Source: Exiguobacterium aestuarii (GTDB taxonomy: Bacteria > Bacillota > Bacilli > Exiguobacteriales > Exiguobacteriaceae). From it: a DNA stretch of 64,000 bases. Under the pieces are notes generated by a model. That model was given only the letters and a program-made list of their open reading frames with translations, did not search any database and was not told where the DNA came from. Positions 36,146-44,885 of this stretch are shown here, piece by piece (positions within the stretch are counted from its first letter, which is position 1; every line of letters starts with the position of its first letter). A program made the position numbers and the translations under genes. The stretch spans positions 1 through 64,000 of the forward strand of contig NZ_JAIVAC010000004.1 of assembly GCF_020171655.1 (NCBI RefSeq). The letters are read 5' to 3'.

Positions 36146-38251
36146 ATGAACCAGTATTATTTAACAGAATGGCGAGCGTTAACGAAAGCAACGGAAGTGC
36201 TACTTCATATCTATACCGTACCGCTCAAAGACCCATCATCGCGAAATACACAGGGTGGAAAGTTGATTTTTCACTTGAATAAATTGAACAATTTTCAACC
36301 GATGGTGTTTTTTGATCAGTACATTGCTTCATTTGAGGAAATCAAACAATGGGGAGACGAGACGTTTCTTCAATATGAGGCGCGTCCAATTAGTCCTTCA
36401 CTGAATGTCGAGAGAACATTAATTGAACGTCTGTTGAAAAAACAGTTGGAGCGATTGGCTCATCCAGATTACATGATGAACCGAGGAAAGTTCCGCTCGA
36501 AACAGGCGCATCCAAAGTCTACAAGTGGGTTGCTCATTTATCCGGCATTAGATCTCAATGTGAATGTATCTGAGACGGCTGAAATTGTATTCGGATTCAA
36601 TTTGACTCATCAGTTTGAATACCGTGAAAACTTATTGCAGCAGATCAAGCGTGATCCGAAATCCGTATCTGCGGGGATGCGTGTCATGGATTCGACTCAT
36701 CCGAAGTCGTATGAGTACGAATTTGTAGAGGTCGCGCCATATCGAGCGAACGAAGTGAGTCCGATTATGAAGTGTTCCATTATTGATTATTTCACAAAGA
36801 AAGACCCGAAGCGTATAATTGCGCCAGATGCGCTCGTCGTTCATGTTAAAGATCGAAACAATCACATTCTTCCATACTTACCTGAACAGCTTAAACAAAG
36901 TTGTTCATTTGAGACGATCCCCACTCATCAATTCGGTGCAGTCAATCGGATCATCAAACTGTCGCCTGAAGAGCGGATGTCGAAACTTATGCCGGAAGCG
37001 CTTAAGTTGATTGGTCGTCTTCCAATGCTTCAGTTTGAGCGACAAGATGTACGGGCGGCTCGTCTTGGTTACTCAATTCAAACGTTGCCTTCGCCACGTC
37101 TTCAATTTGGTAAAGGGAAGACTACGAGTTATGCAAAAACTGGTCTAAATCAAGGCGGTGTGTTTGAAACAGGAGAAGCGACTGTCAGTTTCTTTGTCGA
37201 CCCGAAATTACGAGATCATCAAAAACGGCAAGTCATAGAGTTTATCAATAAACTAAAAACTACCTCTGAGCGCTTTGGGGTGACCCTCAATGTCTCGAAT
37301 AAACCAAAAGGATTGAGCCAGAAACTACCTTCTGATTTATTGCAAGCAGAGGATGTTCTATATCAACTGAAGAGTGTCCCTCAACACTTTGAAGGTGTCG
37401 TCGTTGTCATCGCCGAGGAAGAATCGCTCCAGCATTCATATCAAGCCATCAAAAGACAGTTTGGTGGGAAACAGGATGTGGTGACGCAATGCGTCGAGCT
37501 ACATGACCGTGTATTGAACTCTGAGGACACGCTATATAACATTCTACTCGGTATTTACGTGAAGGCCGGTCTACAACCTTGGATTCTTGGTGAGCCGCTC
37601 CATTCGGATTGTTTTGTCGGGTTAGACGTAAGCCATGAGAATGGTAAACATGCAGCAGGCATCATTCAAATCATTGGAAAAGACGGGGCGATGATCAAGC
37701 AGAAAGCACTCTCGACAAGTGAAGCAGGGGAGAAAATCAGTTCTGAGACGATGCGGGAAATTGTCTATGACACACTTCACGCGTTCGAAGAACAGTACGG
37801 ATATGCGCCGAAGCATATCACGTTCCATCGAGATGGATTTGGTCGTGAAGATTTGACTCTTATTGATTCAATTCTATCTCCGCGTGAAATTCAATTCGAC
37901 TACGTGGAAATTTTGAAGAATATCAATCGACGGATGGCGATTCATGAAGATGGGTGGAAAACTTCACAGGGACTCAGTTATACAAAAGAGCGCATGGGTT
38001 ATCTCCTCACGACGAGTCCTCATATTCGTGTCGGGATGGCAAAACCACTCAAAGTCGTACAACAAACAACGACCTTGCCGTTCGAAGCCATTTTGACGGA
38101 TGTCTATCGATTGTCGTTCATGCACGTCCACTCGCTATTGAAAACAAGACTGCCGATCACGACGCATTATGCAGATTTAAGTTCGACATTCCATAACCGT
38201 GGCTTGCTCAATGCGAATACAGAACATGAAGAGGCATTGCCCTTTGTATAA
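36146..38251 (+). CDS. ago: Long prokaryotic Argonaute (pAgo), predicted catalytically active
   Basis: Protein of 701 residues, a typical long pAgo. The MID domain has the 5'-phosphate-binding set Y432, K436, Q448 and K473 (SYQAIKRQF, then TQCV, then YVKAG). The PIWI domain has an apparently complete DEDX tetrad: D494 in FVGLDVSHENG, E534 in ISSETMREI, D563 in FHRDGFG and D677 in HYADLSS. The N, L1 and PAZ-like parts occupy about 1-400. Such proteins use short guides to cut DNA or RNA and defend against plasmids and phages. Base composition is like the core genes, unlike the adjacent restriction genes. A 140-residue gene follows in the same direction. Confidence 0.95.
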   Translation: MNQYYLTEWRALTKATEVLLHIYTVPLKDPSSRNTQGGKLIFHLNKLNNFQPMVFFDQYIASFEEIKQWGDETFLQYEARPISPSLNVERTLIERLLKKQLERLAHPDYMMNRGKFRSKQAHPKSTSGLLIYPALDLNVNVSETAEIVFGFNLTHQFEYRENLLQQIKRDPKSVSAGMRVMDSTHPKSYEYEFVEVAPYRANEVSPIMKCSIIDYFTKKDPKRIIAPDALVVHVKDRNNHILPYLPEQLKQSCSFETIPTHQFGAVNRIIKLSPEERMSKLMPEALKLIGRLPMLQFERQDVRAARLGYSIQTLPSPRLQFGKGKTTSYAKTGLNQGGVFETGEATVSFFVDPKLRDHQKRQVIEFINKLKTTSERFGVTLNVSNKPKGLSQKLPSDLLQAEDVLYQLKSVPQHFEGVVVVIAEEESLQHSYQAIKRQFGGKQDVVTQCVELHDRVLNSEDTLYNILLGIYVKAGLQPWILGEPLHSDCFVGLDVSHENGKHAAGIIQIIGKDGAMIKQKALSTSEAGEKISSETMREIVYDTLHAFEEQYGYAPKHITFHRDGFGREDLTLIDSILSPREIQFDYVEILKNINRRMAIHEDGWKTSQGLSYTKERMGYLLTTSPHIRVGMAKPLKVVQQTTTLPFEAILTDVYRLSFMHVHSLLKTRLPITTHYADLSSTFHNRGLLNANTEHEEALPFV

Positions 38252-38361
38252 CATGTAAAATTGAAAGGTGTCATACCGTTTTTTCAGTATCGCCGCTTGT
38301 CGAATATTGGGACCGATGCGTACCGTAACTTTGAATTGAGATCATACCAGGAGGTAGAGTG

Positions 38362-38784
38362 ATGAGTGAAAAAGGAGAAATTGTTCAATCTGCAAAACAA
38401 CTTATGGGAGATGAACATGAGATGAATGACATCCTTTTTCAACAATACGAAATGATATTGAAGCATACTCTAGACGTCATAAATGCCGTTAGCAACATGG
38501 GAGGAGTTGGCTCAAAATCGCAAGACAAAGTATACAATACGATTGATAGAGCGATTGATGTCTTTTCCGAGCAACTTAAAGAAGACAACCTATCAGATGA
38601 AACTAGAGACAAACTCAATGATCGTATTGAACGCATGGTAGATAAGTCATTTCAAAAAGATTCGGAGTTCAAGAAATGGATGGGGGCATCGATTGTAGCA
38701 GGAGTCAGTGGTGCCGCATTAGCATTAGCAAAAAGTCCAGAAGTGAGAAAAACACTGACTAATTTGCTGACGAAAAAAGACTGA
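38362..38784 (+). CDS. 140-residue helical protein next to Argonaute, unknown function
   Basis: Protein of 140 residues, almost entirely alpha-helical by composition. Two charged helices cover about 1-110 (for example DRAIDVFSEQLKEDNLSDE). A C-terminal hydrophobic, glycine/alanine-rich helix follows at about 112-128 (WMGASIVAGVSGAALALAK) and could insert into a membrane. ATG 38362 follows AGGAGG. It begins 110 bases after the Argonaute stop and may be transcribed with it, since no terminator intervenes. It has no recognisable domain; whether it works with Argonaute is an inference from position only. Confidence 0.72.
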   Translation: MSEKGEIVQSAKQLMGDEHEMNDILFQQYEMILKHTLDVINAVSNMGGVGSKSQDKVYNTIDRAIDVFSEQLKEDNLSDETRDKLNDRIERMVDKSFQKDSEFKKWMGASIVAGVSGAALALAKSPEVRKTLTNLLTKKD

Positions 38785-38828
38785 GCGTCTTAAGTCTGAT
38801 AAATACACGAAGTATATAACGAGAGCAG

Positions 38829-38856
38829 GAGCGACGATTCAATTCGTCGCTCTTTT
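38829..38856 (+). terminator. Terminator closing the Argonaute segment
   Basis: Perfect stem GAGCGACGA/TCGTCGCTC with loop TTCAAT, followed by TTTTC. Confidence 0.87.
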
Positions 38857-38884
38857 CGGTTTCACCAAGTCAATCACATATCGA

Positions 38885-38922
38885 TTTGCACATATGTTCA
38901 TTTAGGTGTACATTTGTGCAAA
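38885..38922 (+). promoter_or_regulatory. Putative operator of the SorC-regulated operon
   Basis: Large imperfect inverted repeat TTTGCACATATGTTCA-N6-TGTACATTTGTGCAAA, with 14 of 16 positions matching between arms. It ends 13 bases before the regulator's ATG and is the likely autoregulatory site of the SorC protein. Confidence 0.72.
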
Positions 38923-38935
38923 GGGGTGTGACTGA

Positions 38936-39874
38936 ATGTCAGAAGAACTGAAAAGGCTTTACGAAGTAGCGCACTTGTATTACGAACAGAATCAAACACA
39001 ACACCAGATTGCAGAGACACTCGATGTCAATCGGGCCACGGTTAGTCGCATGTTAAAACGCATTCGGGAATTAGGAATCGTGAAGTTCCAAATCGATTAT
39101 GATCGCTATCAATCGATTGACGTGGCAGCCCAACTGAAAGAGCGGTTTGGTCTAAAACATGTCATCCTTGTACCAGAAAAATCAGGACAACGCGAAGAGA
39201 CGTTACAACGTATGGGGGAAGCGTGCGCAACATACGTCGAGTCGATGGTGACCGATGACGATGTGATCGGCTTTTCTTGGGGGACAGCACTCGCTGCCGT
39301 TGTGGAAGCATTCACACCGAAAGAAGCGTATTCAACTATCCAATGTGTGCCACTCATCGGTGGGCCGGACGGAAAGCTCGAAAGTCGTTTTCATGCGAAC
39401 ACATTAGCGTATGACGCCTCACGGAAATGGCGTGGACGATCTAAACTTATCGACGTTCCTGCTATTTTACCGAATGCTGCCATCAAACAAGCATTGACGC
39501 AGTCAACACATGCTCAGGAAGTCGTGGAGCTGTGGGGGCGGATGAACATCGCCCTCTTTGGAATCGGTTCGGCCCAATTGAACCAGGAATCCAACTGGTT
39601 GGCCTTCTATGGTCAAACGTTTACCGAGGAAATGAACGAACTCCAAATCATAGGAGATCTTTGCTCGCACTTCTATAATCAAAATGGAGAGACCGTGACC
39701 ACTTCGTTATCGGATCGAACAGTCCATATTGAGCATCAACAACTCGCGAAGGTGCCGCTTAAAATCGGAGTGGCCTATGGAAGTGAGAAAGTAGAGGCGA
39801 TTCGAGTTGCTGCCCAGTATCGGTTGATTGATGTCATCGTGACAACTGATTGCACGGCCCAACAACTGTTATAG
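38936..39874 (+). CDS. SorC/DeoR-type sugar-binding transcriptional regulator
   Basis: Protein of 312 residues. An N-terminal helix-turn-helix at about 1-55 (QTQHQIAETLDVNRATVSRMLKRI) precedes a SorC sugar-phosphate-binding domain at about 60-312, with IGFSWGTALAAVVEAF near 103 and CVPLIGGPDGKLESRFHANT near 137. It probably responds to a phosphorylated sugar. AGGGGTG precedes ATG. It heads an operon with rpiA, a Gfo/Idh dehydrogenase and a VOC protein. Confidence 0.9.
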   Translation: MSEELKRLYEVAHLYYEQNQTQHQIAETLDVNRATVSRMLKRIRELGIVKFQIDYDRYQSIDVAAQLKERFGLKHVILVPEKSGQREETLQRMGEACATYVESMVTDDDVIGFSWGTALAAVVEAFTPKEAYSTIQCVPLIGGPDGKLESRFHANTLAYDASRKWRGRSKLIDVPAILPNAAIKQALTQSTHAQEVVELWGRMNIALFGIGSAQLNQESNWLAFYGQTFTEEMNELQIIGDLCSHFYNQNGETVTTSLSDRTVHIEHQQLAKVPLKIGVAYGSEKVEAIRVAAQYRLIDVIVTTDCTAQQLL

Positions 39875-39887
39875 GGGGAATGAACAG

Positions 39888-40577
39888 ATGGATGTAAAAA
39901 AGAAGTGTGCTGAAGCCGCACTCCCTTGGATTGAATCGGGGATGACAATCGGTCTTGGGGGCGGCAGTACCATTCAACACCTCATCAATATGATTCATGC
40001 GAATGAACTGGACTTGACAATCGTGACGCCTTCTTTTGTCACACGACGTGCTTGTCTGGAAAAAGGGCTTCGGGTTGTTGAGACGGGGGATGTCTCGCTG
40101 ATTGACCTTGCTTTTGACGGATGTGACCAAGTTGATACACGACACCACGCCTTAAAGAGTGGAGGCGGGATTCATACGGAAGAAAAACTCATTGCAACCA
40201 TGGCGCAGCGGTATGTATTACTAGTGGATGATTCTAAATTTGTTGAACGATTAACGTTTAATCATCCGGTTGTCTTAGAGGTTCTTCCACAAGCATTCAC
40301 TTATGTGAACCAAAAAATTCAAGAGTTCCCTTGGGTGACATCTCTACAAGTTCGTCAAAGTTTGAACAGTGACGGGGCCTTGGTGACCGTGAACGGAAAC
40401 CGATTACTCGACGTGGTTGTCCATCCGTCTGAAGATCCGATTGAGGTGCACCACCAGTTATCTCAAGTGCGTGGCGTGGTTGATACGTCCTTGTTCACAG
40501 ATGTCGTCACGCACGTCATCGTTGCATCGCATCACGATACAGTCGTCTATTCAACAGAAACGGGGGAAGTGAAATGA
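39888..40577 (+). CDS. rpiA: Ribose-5-phosphate isomerase A
   Basis: Protein of 229 residues with the phosphate-binding GLGGGSTIQHL near 22, FDGCDQVD near 78 (usually DGADE) and KSGGGIHTEEK near 92. The aspartates, lysine and glutamate needed for isomerisation are present; the usual E of DGADE is Q here. It interconverts ribose 5-phosphate and ribulose 5-phosphate. AGGGGGAATG precedes ATG, and the stop overlaps the next ATG. Its place in a sugar-sensing operon suggests use for a pentose catabolic route, not only the housekeeping pathway. Confidence 0.9.
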   Translation: MDVKKKCAEAALPWIESGMTIGLGGGSTIQHLINMIHANELDLTIVTPSFVTRRACLEKGLRVVETGDVSLIDLAFDGCDQVDTRHHALKSGGGIHTEEKLIATMAQRYVLLVDDSKFVERLTFNHPVVLEVLPQAFTYVNQKIQEFPWVTSLQVRQSLNSDGALVTVNGNRLLDVVVHPSEDPIEVHHQLSQVRGVVDTSLFTDVVTHVIVASHHDTVVYSTETGEVK

Positions 40578-41542
40578 AGCGATGGGGAATCATTGGACCA
40601 GGTGCGATTGCTACAGAATTCGCTCAAGCACTCGCACAATCAGATGGTATTGCCTACGGGGTATGGGGACGAGATGTAGAAAAAGCCGAACAATTCGCGC
40701 AAGAATATGGTGTGAGATATGTGTACCAAACGTTAGATGAGATGTTGTCTTCACCTGACATCGACATCGTCTACGTGGCGACACCTCATCACCTCCATTA
40801 TTCGATGATGGAACAAGCCATCGCACATGGAAAACATGTCCTTTGCGAAAAAGCCATCACACTAAACAGTGAAGAGCTGGAGAACATTAAACGTCTGGCT
40901 GATGATCAAGGGGTGATTGTGCTCGAAGCAATGACGATTTATCATATGCCGCTCTTTGAAGAGTTGAGACGGCGTGTTCAGGAAGGTGCAATCGGACGAG
41001 TCAATATGATTCATGTGACGTTCGGCAGTTATAAAGAAGATGATCCGTCTAACCGATTCTTCAATCCGGAATTGGCTGGGGGTGCGATGCTCGATATCGG
41101 AACGTACGCCTTATCGTTCGCTCGAAATTTCTTAGACGAAGAAGTAGTGGACGTGTTGACGACAATGGAGCCATACAAGACCGGGGTCGATGAACAATCA
41201 AGTACGATCCTTCGTACGGATTCTAATCAAATGGTGAACATTACCCTTGCGATGCGCACGAAGTTACCGAAGCAAGGCGTAGTCGCTGGAGAAGACGGGT
41301 ACATTACCGTCAATTCGTTTCCTCGTGCAACGGAGGCGACCATCACGTATACGAAAGATGGCTCGGTTGAGACCGTTCAGCTCGGGGAGACGGAGAAGGC
41401 ATTACGCTATGAAATCGACGCGATGCATCGTGTCATTTCTGGTGAATCTGACGAGACGCGACTTTATTCACGGGATGTCATGACGTGGATGGATCAGATC
41501 CGTCAACAATGGAAGGGGACTCATCATGAACAGAGGAATTGA
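40574..41542 (+). CDS. Gfo/Idh/MocA-family NAD(P)-dependent oxidoreductase
   Basis: Protein of 322 residues. The Rossmann N-terminus has GPGAIATEFAQAL near 7, and the family segment CEKAITLNSEEL (usually EKP) lies near 93. A C-terminal alpha/beta domain of about 190 residues contains GGAMLDIGTYAL near 170. It resembles trans-dihydrodiol or sugar dehydrogenases. It overlaps rpiA by 4 bases and the VOC gene by 17, showing tight coupling. The substrate is unknown but probably a sugar or polyol. Confidence 0.9.
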   Translation: MKRWGIIGPGAIATEFAQALAQSDGIAYGVWGRDVEKAEQFAQEYGVRYVYQTLDEMLSSPDIDIVYVATPHHLHYSMMEQAIAHGKHVLCEKAITLNSEELENIKRLADDQGVIVLEAMTIYHMPLFEELRRRVQEGAIGRVNMIHVTFGSYKEDDPSNRFFNPELAGGAMLDIGTYALSFARNFLDEEVVDVLTTMEPYKTGVDEQSSTILRTDSNQMVNITLAMRTKLPKQGVVAGEDGYITVNSFPRATEATITYTKDGSVETVQLGETEKALRYEIDAMHRVISGESDETRLYSRDVMTWMDQIRQQWKGTHHEQRN

Positions 41543-42047
41543 TCACATCGGAATGACGGTGCCTTCTATTGAGGAGGCAACTACTTTTTTGAAAGATGCG
41601 TTCCACGCTGAGATTTGCTACGACGTGCAACGTCCAGAAGATGAGCCGATGGAAGGGGAAGAAGCAGAGCAACAACTGGACTTACCAGACGGACAACAAA
41701 TTCTCCATATGCGGCTGCTTCAAATCAAATCAGGACCGTCTATCGAGTTGTTTCAAGTCGCACAAGTAAATGAAACCGAACCGACAGGAATTTCATCGTA
41801 CGGTTTACATCATTTCGCAATTTATGTGGATGATATGCAAGAGGCGGCTCAGCGCTTTGAACGTGCAGGTGGGCAGTTGTTGTCGAAACCGCATCCGTTA
41901 GCCGGTGTCGAAGACAATGGGAATAACCAAGGTGTATACGGGAAGGCACCGTGGGGATCACTCATTGAGCTGATTGCCTATCCGGATGGAATTGATTACC
42001 CTGCGTCGAGTGAACAGGAGCGTTGGACACCGGCGGAACATAAATGA
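41526..42047 (+). CDS. VOC-family (glyoxalase/dioxygenase-like) protein
   Basis: Protein of 173 residues with two beta-alpha-beta-beta-beta halves: GIDHIGMTVPSIEEATTFL at the N-terminus and GLHHFAIYVDDMQEAAQRFE in the second half. Metal-ligand candidates are H6, E75-like residues and H95 and E140-like positions. It could be a glyoxalase, epimerase or resistance protein. It ends the SorC operon and is followed by a terminator. Confidence 0.82.
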   Translation: MNRGIDHIGMTVPSIEEATTFLKDAFHAEICYDVQRPEDEPMEGEEAEQQLDLPDGQQILHMRLLQIKSGPSIELFQVAQVNETEPTGISSYGLHHFAIYVDDMQEAAQRFERAGGQLLSKPHPLAGVEDNGNNQGVYGKAPWGSLIELIAYPDGIDYPASSEQERWTPAEHK

Positions 42048-42055
42048 GTGTATAT

Positions 42056-42092
42056 GAAAAGAATCGCCCTTTCTCAGGCGATTCTTTTTTCA
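42056..42092. terminator. Bidirectional terminator
   Basis: Stem AAAAGAATCGCC/GGCGATTCTTTT with an 8-base loop, then TT. It lies between the VOC gene and the converging ABC permease gene. Confidence 0.85.
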
Positions 42093-42797
42093 GTCCGTCT
42101 GTTTTCGGTTATACATCACGACGCTACCGACGAATGCGGCAAGCGCCCACACCGTAAGCAACCCGAGCTCTAGCCCGACGGTACCGAAGTTCGCACCGTC
42201 TTCCACTTGATGGGCCACATCAATCAAGAGTACGTTCGGTAAATACTCGAGCACTCCGATGATGGCGAAACGGTCTTGTAGTGGCAACAACATCGGTGAG
42301 AACGAGAAGAAAAAGAACGGCAACATGACAATCAATGAAGCTTCCATGACCGTCTTCGTCATCAAGCCGAACATCGTTCCGATCCCGATATAAAAGAATG
42401 TCGAGACGATGAGCGCCAGGGCGATCACAGACAGATTTTGCGGGGCATAGTCCATCAAAAATGCCGATCCGACAATGAGGATCATCGTCGTCACGAATGT
42501 GAGGGCGCTCTTCCCAAGCAAGATGTCGAGCGTGCCCGCGGGGGACAACATGAGCCCGCGAAGCGTGTTCTTCTCTTTCTCTTCGGCAATCAACGCACAC
42601 TGTACAAAGATGGCGACGAGGCTGAACGTGATGTTGATGACGAAGTACGTGATGTCGACGCCACCGTCACCGATTCGCGAATAAAAGACAGCGAAGAAGA
42701 GGGGCATGATCAAGGTCGACGAGACAAACAAGTTTCGAGACAAATCTTTATAGTCTTTTTGGAAAATGGCGAGTGCACGTTTCATTGAAAAAGTCAT
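42090..42797 (-). CDS. ABC-2-type exporter permease
   Basis: Protein of 235 residues with six hydrophobic helices and the ABC-2 features: an N-terminal cytoplasmic helix (ALAIFQKDYKDLSRN), a long acidic cytoplasmic loop (EEKEKNTLRGLMLSP) and a C-terminal pair of helices. It partners the upstream ATPase, whose stop overlaps its ATG by 4 bases. The substrate is unknown; a LytTR-linked neighbour suggests a peptide or antibiotic. Confidence 0.88.
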   Translation of the reverse strand: MTFSMKRALAIFQKDYKDLSRNLFVSSTLIMPLFFAVFYSRIGDGGVDITYFVINITFSLVAIFVQCALIAEEKEKNTLRGLMLSPAGTLDILLGKSALTFVTTMILIVGSAFLMDYAPQNLSVIALALIVSTFFYIGIGTMFGLMTKTVMEASLIVMLPFFFFSFSPMLLPLQDRFAIIGVLEYLPNVLLIDVAHQVEDGANFGTVGLELGLLTVWALAAFVGSVVMYNRKQTD

Positions 42798-43642
42798 GAT
42801 AATTTCCTCCCTGTCACTTCGATAAAGATGTCGCCGAGTGTCGGCTCATTGGAGTGGATTGACGCGATATTTTTAGCGCGCATCTGTTTATGAAGCCAGT
42901 CTGCGCCTTCGTCAGTTTGTGTCACTTCATGCGTCTGGCCGTTGTTCAATTCGACTCGCATCGATCCAGTCGCATATTTCCTGCGCAATACGTTCGGAGC
43001 ATCGAGTAATTGAATCGACCCTTGATGTAAAAAAGCGACACGGTCACACAGCTCTTCAGCTTCCTGCATATCGTGTGTCGTTAAAAAGATGGTCGTCCCG
43101 TTTGCCTTCAACCGTTCAATCCCTTTATAGATGTGTCGAGAATTGACCGGGTCGAGAGCCGATGTCGGTTCATCTAGAAACAGGAGCTCTGGCTCATGAA
43201 GAAGGGCGCGTGCGAGCGTCACCCGTTGCAACATTCCTCTAGAGAGTTTGTCGATGCGCTTCTTTCGTTCCCCGCTGAGATTGACCATGTTCAATACTTC
43301 ATCAATCCGGGTCTTCGGTTCATCATATAGATCGCAATATAAACTGAGATTTTCCTCAATCGAAAGTCGTGTGTATAGACCACTGTTATCTGTCAACACG
43401 CCGATGCGTTTGCGGTACTGTTCTTGTTTCAAGTCAGCGACCGGCACACCGAAGACAGTTGCATCTCCAGATGTCTGTGCGAGCTGTGACGTCAGAATTT
43501 TAATCGTCGTCGTCTTTCCAGAACCACTCGGTCCCAAGAAGCCGAACACTTCCCCTTTTCCTACCGTAAACGTCACATCATGTAACGCTTCCTCGTTTCC
43601 AAACAATTTCTTCAATCCGTTCACTTGAATGATTGGTTCCAT
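42794..43642 (-). CDS. ABC exporter ATPase
   Basis: Protein of 282 residues. Walker A GPSGSGKTT near 38, signature LSRGMLQRV near 134 (usually LSGG), Walker B LLFLDEPTSALDP near 150 and the H-loop TTHDMQEAEEL near 190. A C-terminal extension of about 80 residues is usual for exporter ATPases of this class. AAGGAGGAACC precedes ATG. It forms an operon with the permease and lies downstream of the LytTR regulator on the same strand. Confidence 0.91.
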   Translation of the reverse strand: MEPIIQVNGLKKLFGNEEALHDVTFTVGKGEVFGFLGPSGSGKTTTIKILTSQLAQTSGDATVFGVPVADLKQEQYRKRIGVLTDNSGLYTRLSIEENLSLYCDLYDEPKTRIDEVLNMVNLSGERKKRIDKLSRGMLQRVTLARALLHEPELLFLDEPTSALDPVNSRHIYKGIERLKANGTTIFLTTHDMQEAEELCDRVAFLHQGSIQLLDAPNVLRRKYATGSMRVELNNGQTHEVTQTDEGADWLHKQMRAKNIASIHSNEPTLGDIFIEVTGRKLS

Positions 43643-43772
43643 TCCGGTTCCTCCTTGTCGATATCATCTTTCTTGTCTCTATCGTATAAGGAATAAAAGG
43701 GGATCGCATTCAAATGGCGACAAATAGCGCTTATCAGGAGTTGAATGAAGCGATATGAGCTATGAATGGAGA

Positions 43773-44753
43773 CTATTTGAGCCCCATCATCGTCTTCAAT
43801 TCCGCCATTTTTGTCTTAGATAACGGAATCGTTGTCTTCTCTGAATCATCCAAGACGAGACTGAAGCTGTTTTTCGTATAGGTGATGACTTCGCGGACAC
43901 GTTGTAAGTTCACGAGATATGACCGATGGCAGCGGAAGAAACCGTACGGGGTCAAACGCGTCTCGAGTTCGTTCATCGTGAAGACGCTCGGGAACTGATC
44001 CGATTGACTATGTAAAATCGATTGGCCGTCCTGGCTTTCGATGAAGTCGATTTCAGGAGGGTCAAGTAAGATGATTTTTTCGTTCACTTTCGTCGGGATC
44101 TTTTCGAAACGGACGTGGATGACCTCAGATGAGATTTCTGTCTCATCCGTTTCTTCTGGTTCCACGTCTAACAGGCGTAAGTGACGATGGTCGATCCGAT
44201 AAACGATCGATGTCATGAAGAGCGCACTTTCCATGTTACTCGTCAACATGAGGACGGCTTTTTGTCTCGACGTCAATGTCTGTAGCGTATCGCGTAAAAG
44301 GTGACGTGTCTCTTGATCTACGTCTTGATCCGGTTCTTCAAACACATACAGGTCACGGTCCTGGAGAAGCATCGCAGCATACTGCGTGCGTCTGACAAGG
44401 GAGCGACTGAGACGATGGAGACGCTTCTTTCGATATGTGGTGAGTTGGAGACGCTCAATGACCGATTCGACCGAGTCGGATGAGTCATAAAGACGCTTAG
44501 TGAAGCATAAATATTCTTCAACGGTGAGTCGGTCGTATAAGCCGTCCCGGATAGAGAAGAGAGAAAACGTTGAAGCATGGTCGATGTTCCCGGTGTATGT
44601 CGAGATCTCCTGACTGATGAGACCGAAGATGATTTCCCGAGAAATGACGCCACAATGAATGGCGACCAACTCACCTGGTTGGATCGTAAATGAAATATTT
44701 TCGAGAATGAGTGTGTCTTGTTGACGAACCGAGACACTTTGGAAAGTAAGCAC
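43773..44753 (-). CDS. LytTR regulator fused to a degenerate ABC ATPase domain
   Basis: Protein of 326 residues. The N-terminal half (about 1-200) has the outline of an ABC domain (LTFQSVSVRQQDTLILENISF), but the Walker A position reads HCGVISREI with no GKS/T, and the signature region LHRLSRSLVRRTQ has lost LSGGQ. The C-terminal LytTR DNA-binding domain spans about 230-326 (FFRCHRSYLVNLQRVREV). A family of ABC-LytTR fusions is known in Bacillaceae next to ABC exporters. It probably regulates the adjacent exporter genes. It lacks a receiver domain, so the input is unclear. Confidence 0.85.
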   Translation of the reverse strand: MLTFQSVSVRQQDTLILENISFTIQPGELVAIHCGVISREIIFGLISQEISTYTGNIDHASTFSLFSIRDGLYDRLTVEEYLCFTKRLYDSSDSVESVIERLQLTTYRKKRLHRLSRSLVRRTQYAAMLLQDRDLYVFEEPDQDVDQETRHLLRDTLQTLTSRQKAVLMLTSNMESALFMTSIVYRIDHRHLRLLDVEPEETDETEISSEVIHVRFEKIPTKVNEKIILLDPPEIDFIESQDGQSILHSQSDQFPSVFTMNELETRLTPYGFFRCHRSYLVNLQRVREVITYTKNSFSLVLDDSEKTTIPLSKTKMAELKTMMGLK

Positions 44754-44885
44754 CGAATCCCTCCCTTTTTATTGGAATTATACCATTATCTGATTTAGAA
44801 CTTGCAAAGTAGCAAGTAATCATCTAAAAGGCATTGTATGATAAAATGGATATAATTTGAAATTATAAGAGGGTAGGTTTGTTGT

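Noticed and set aside
42220-42600. 126-residue frame within the ABC-2 permease gene on the same strand
   Set aside because: The composition (His-, Arg- and Asp-rich) is a frame-shifted copy of the permease codons, and the permease itself has helices and a coupled start.
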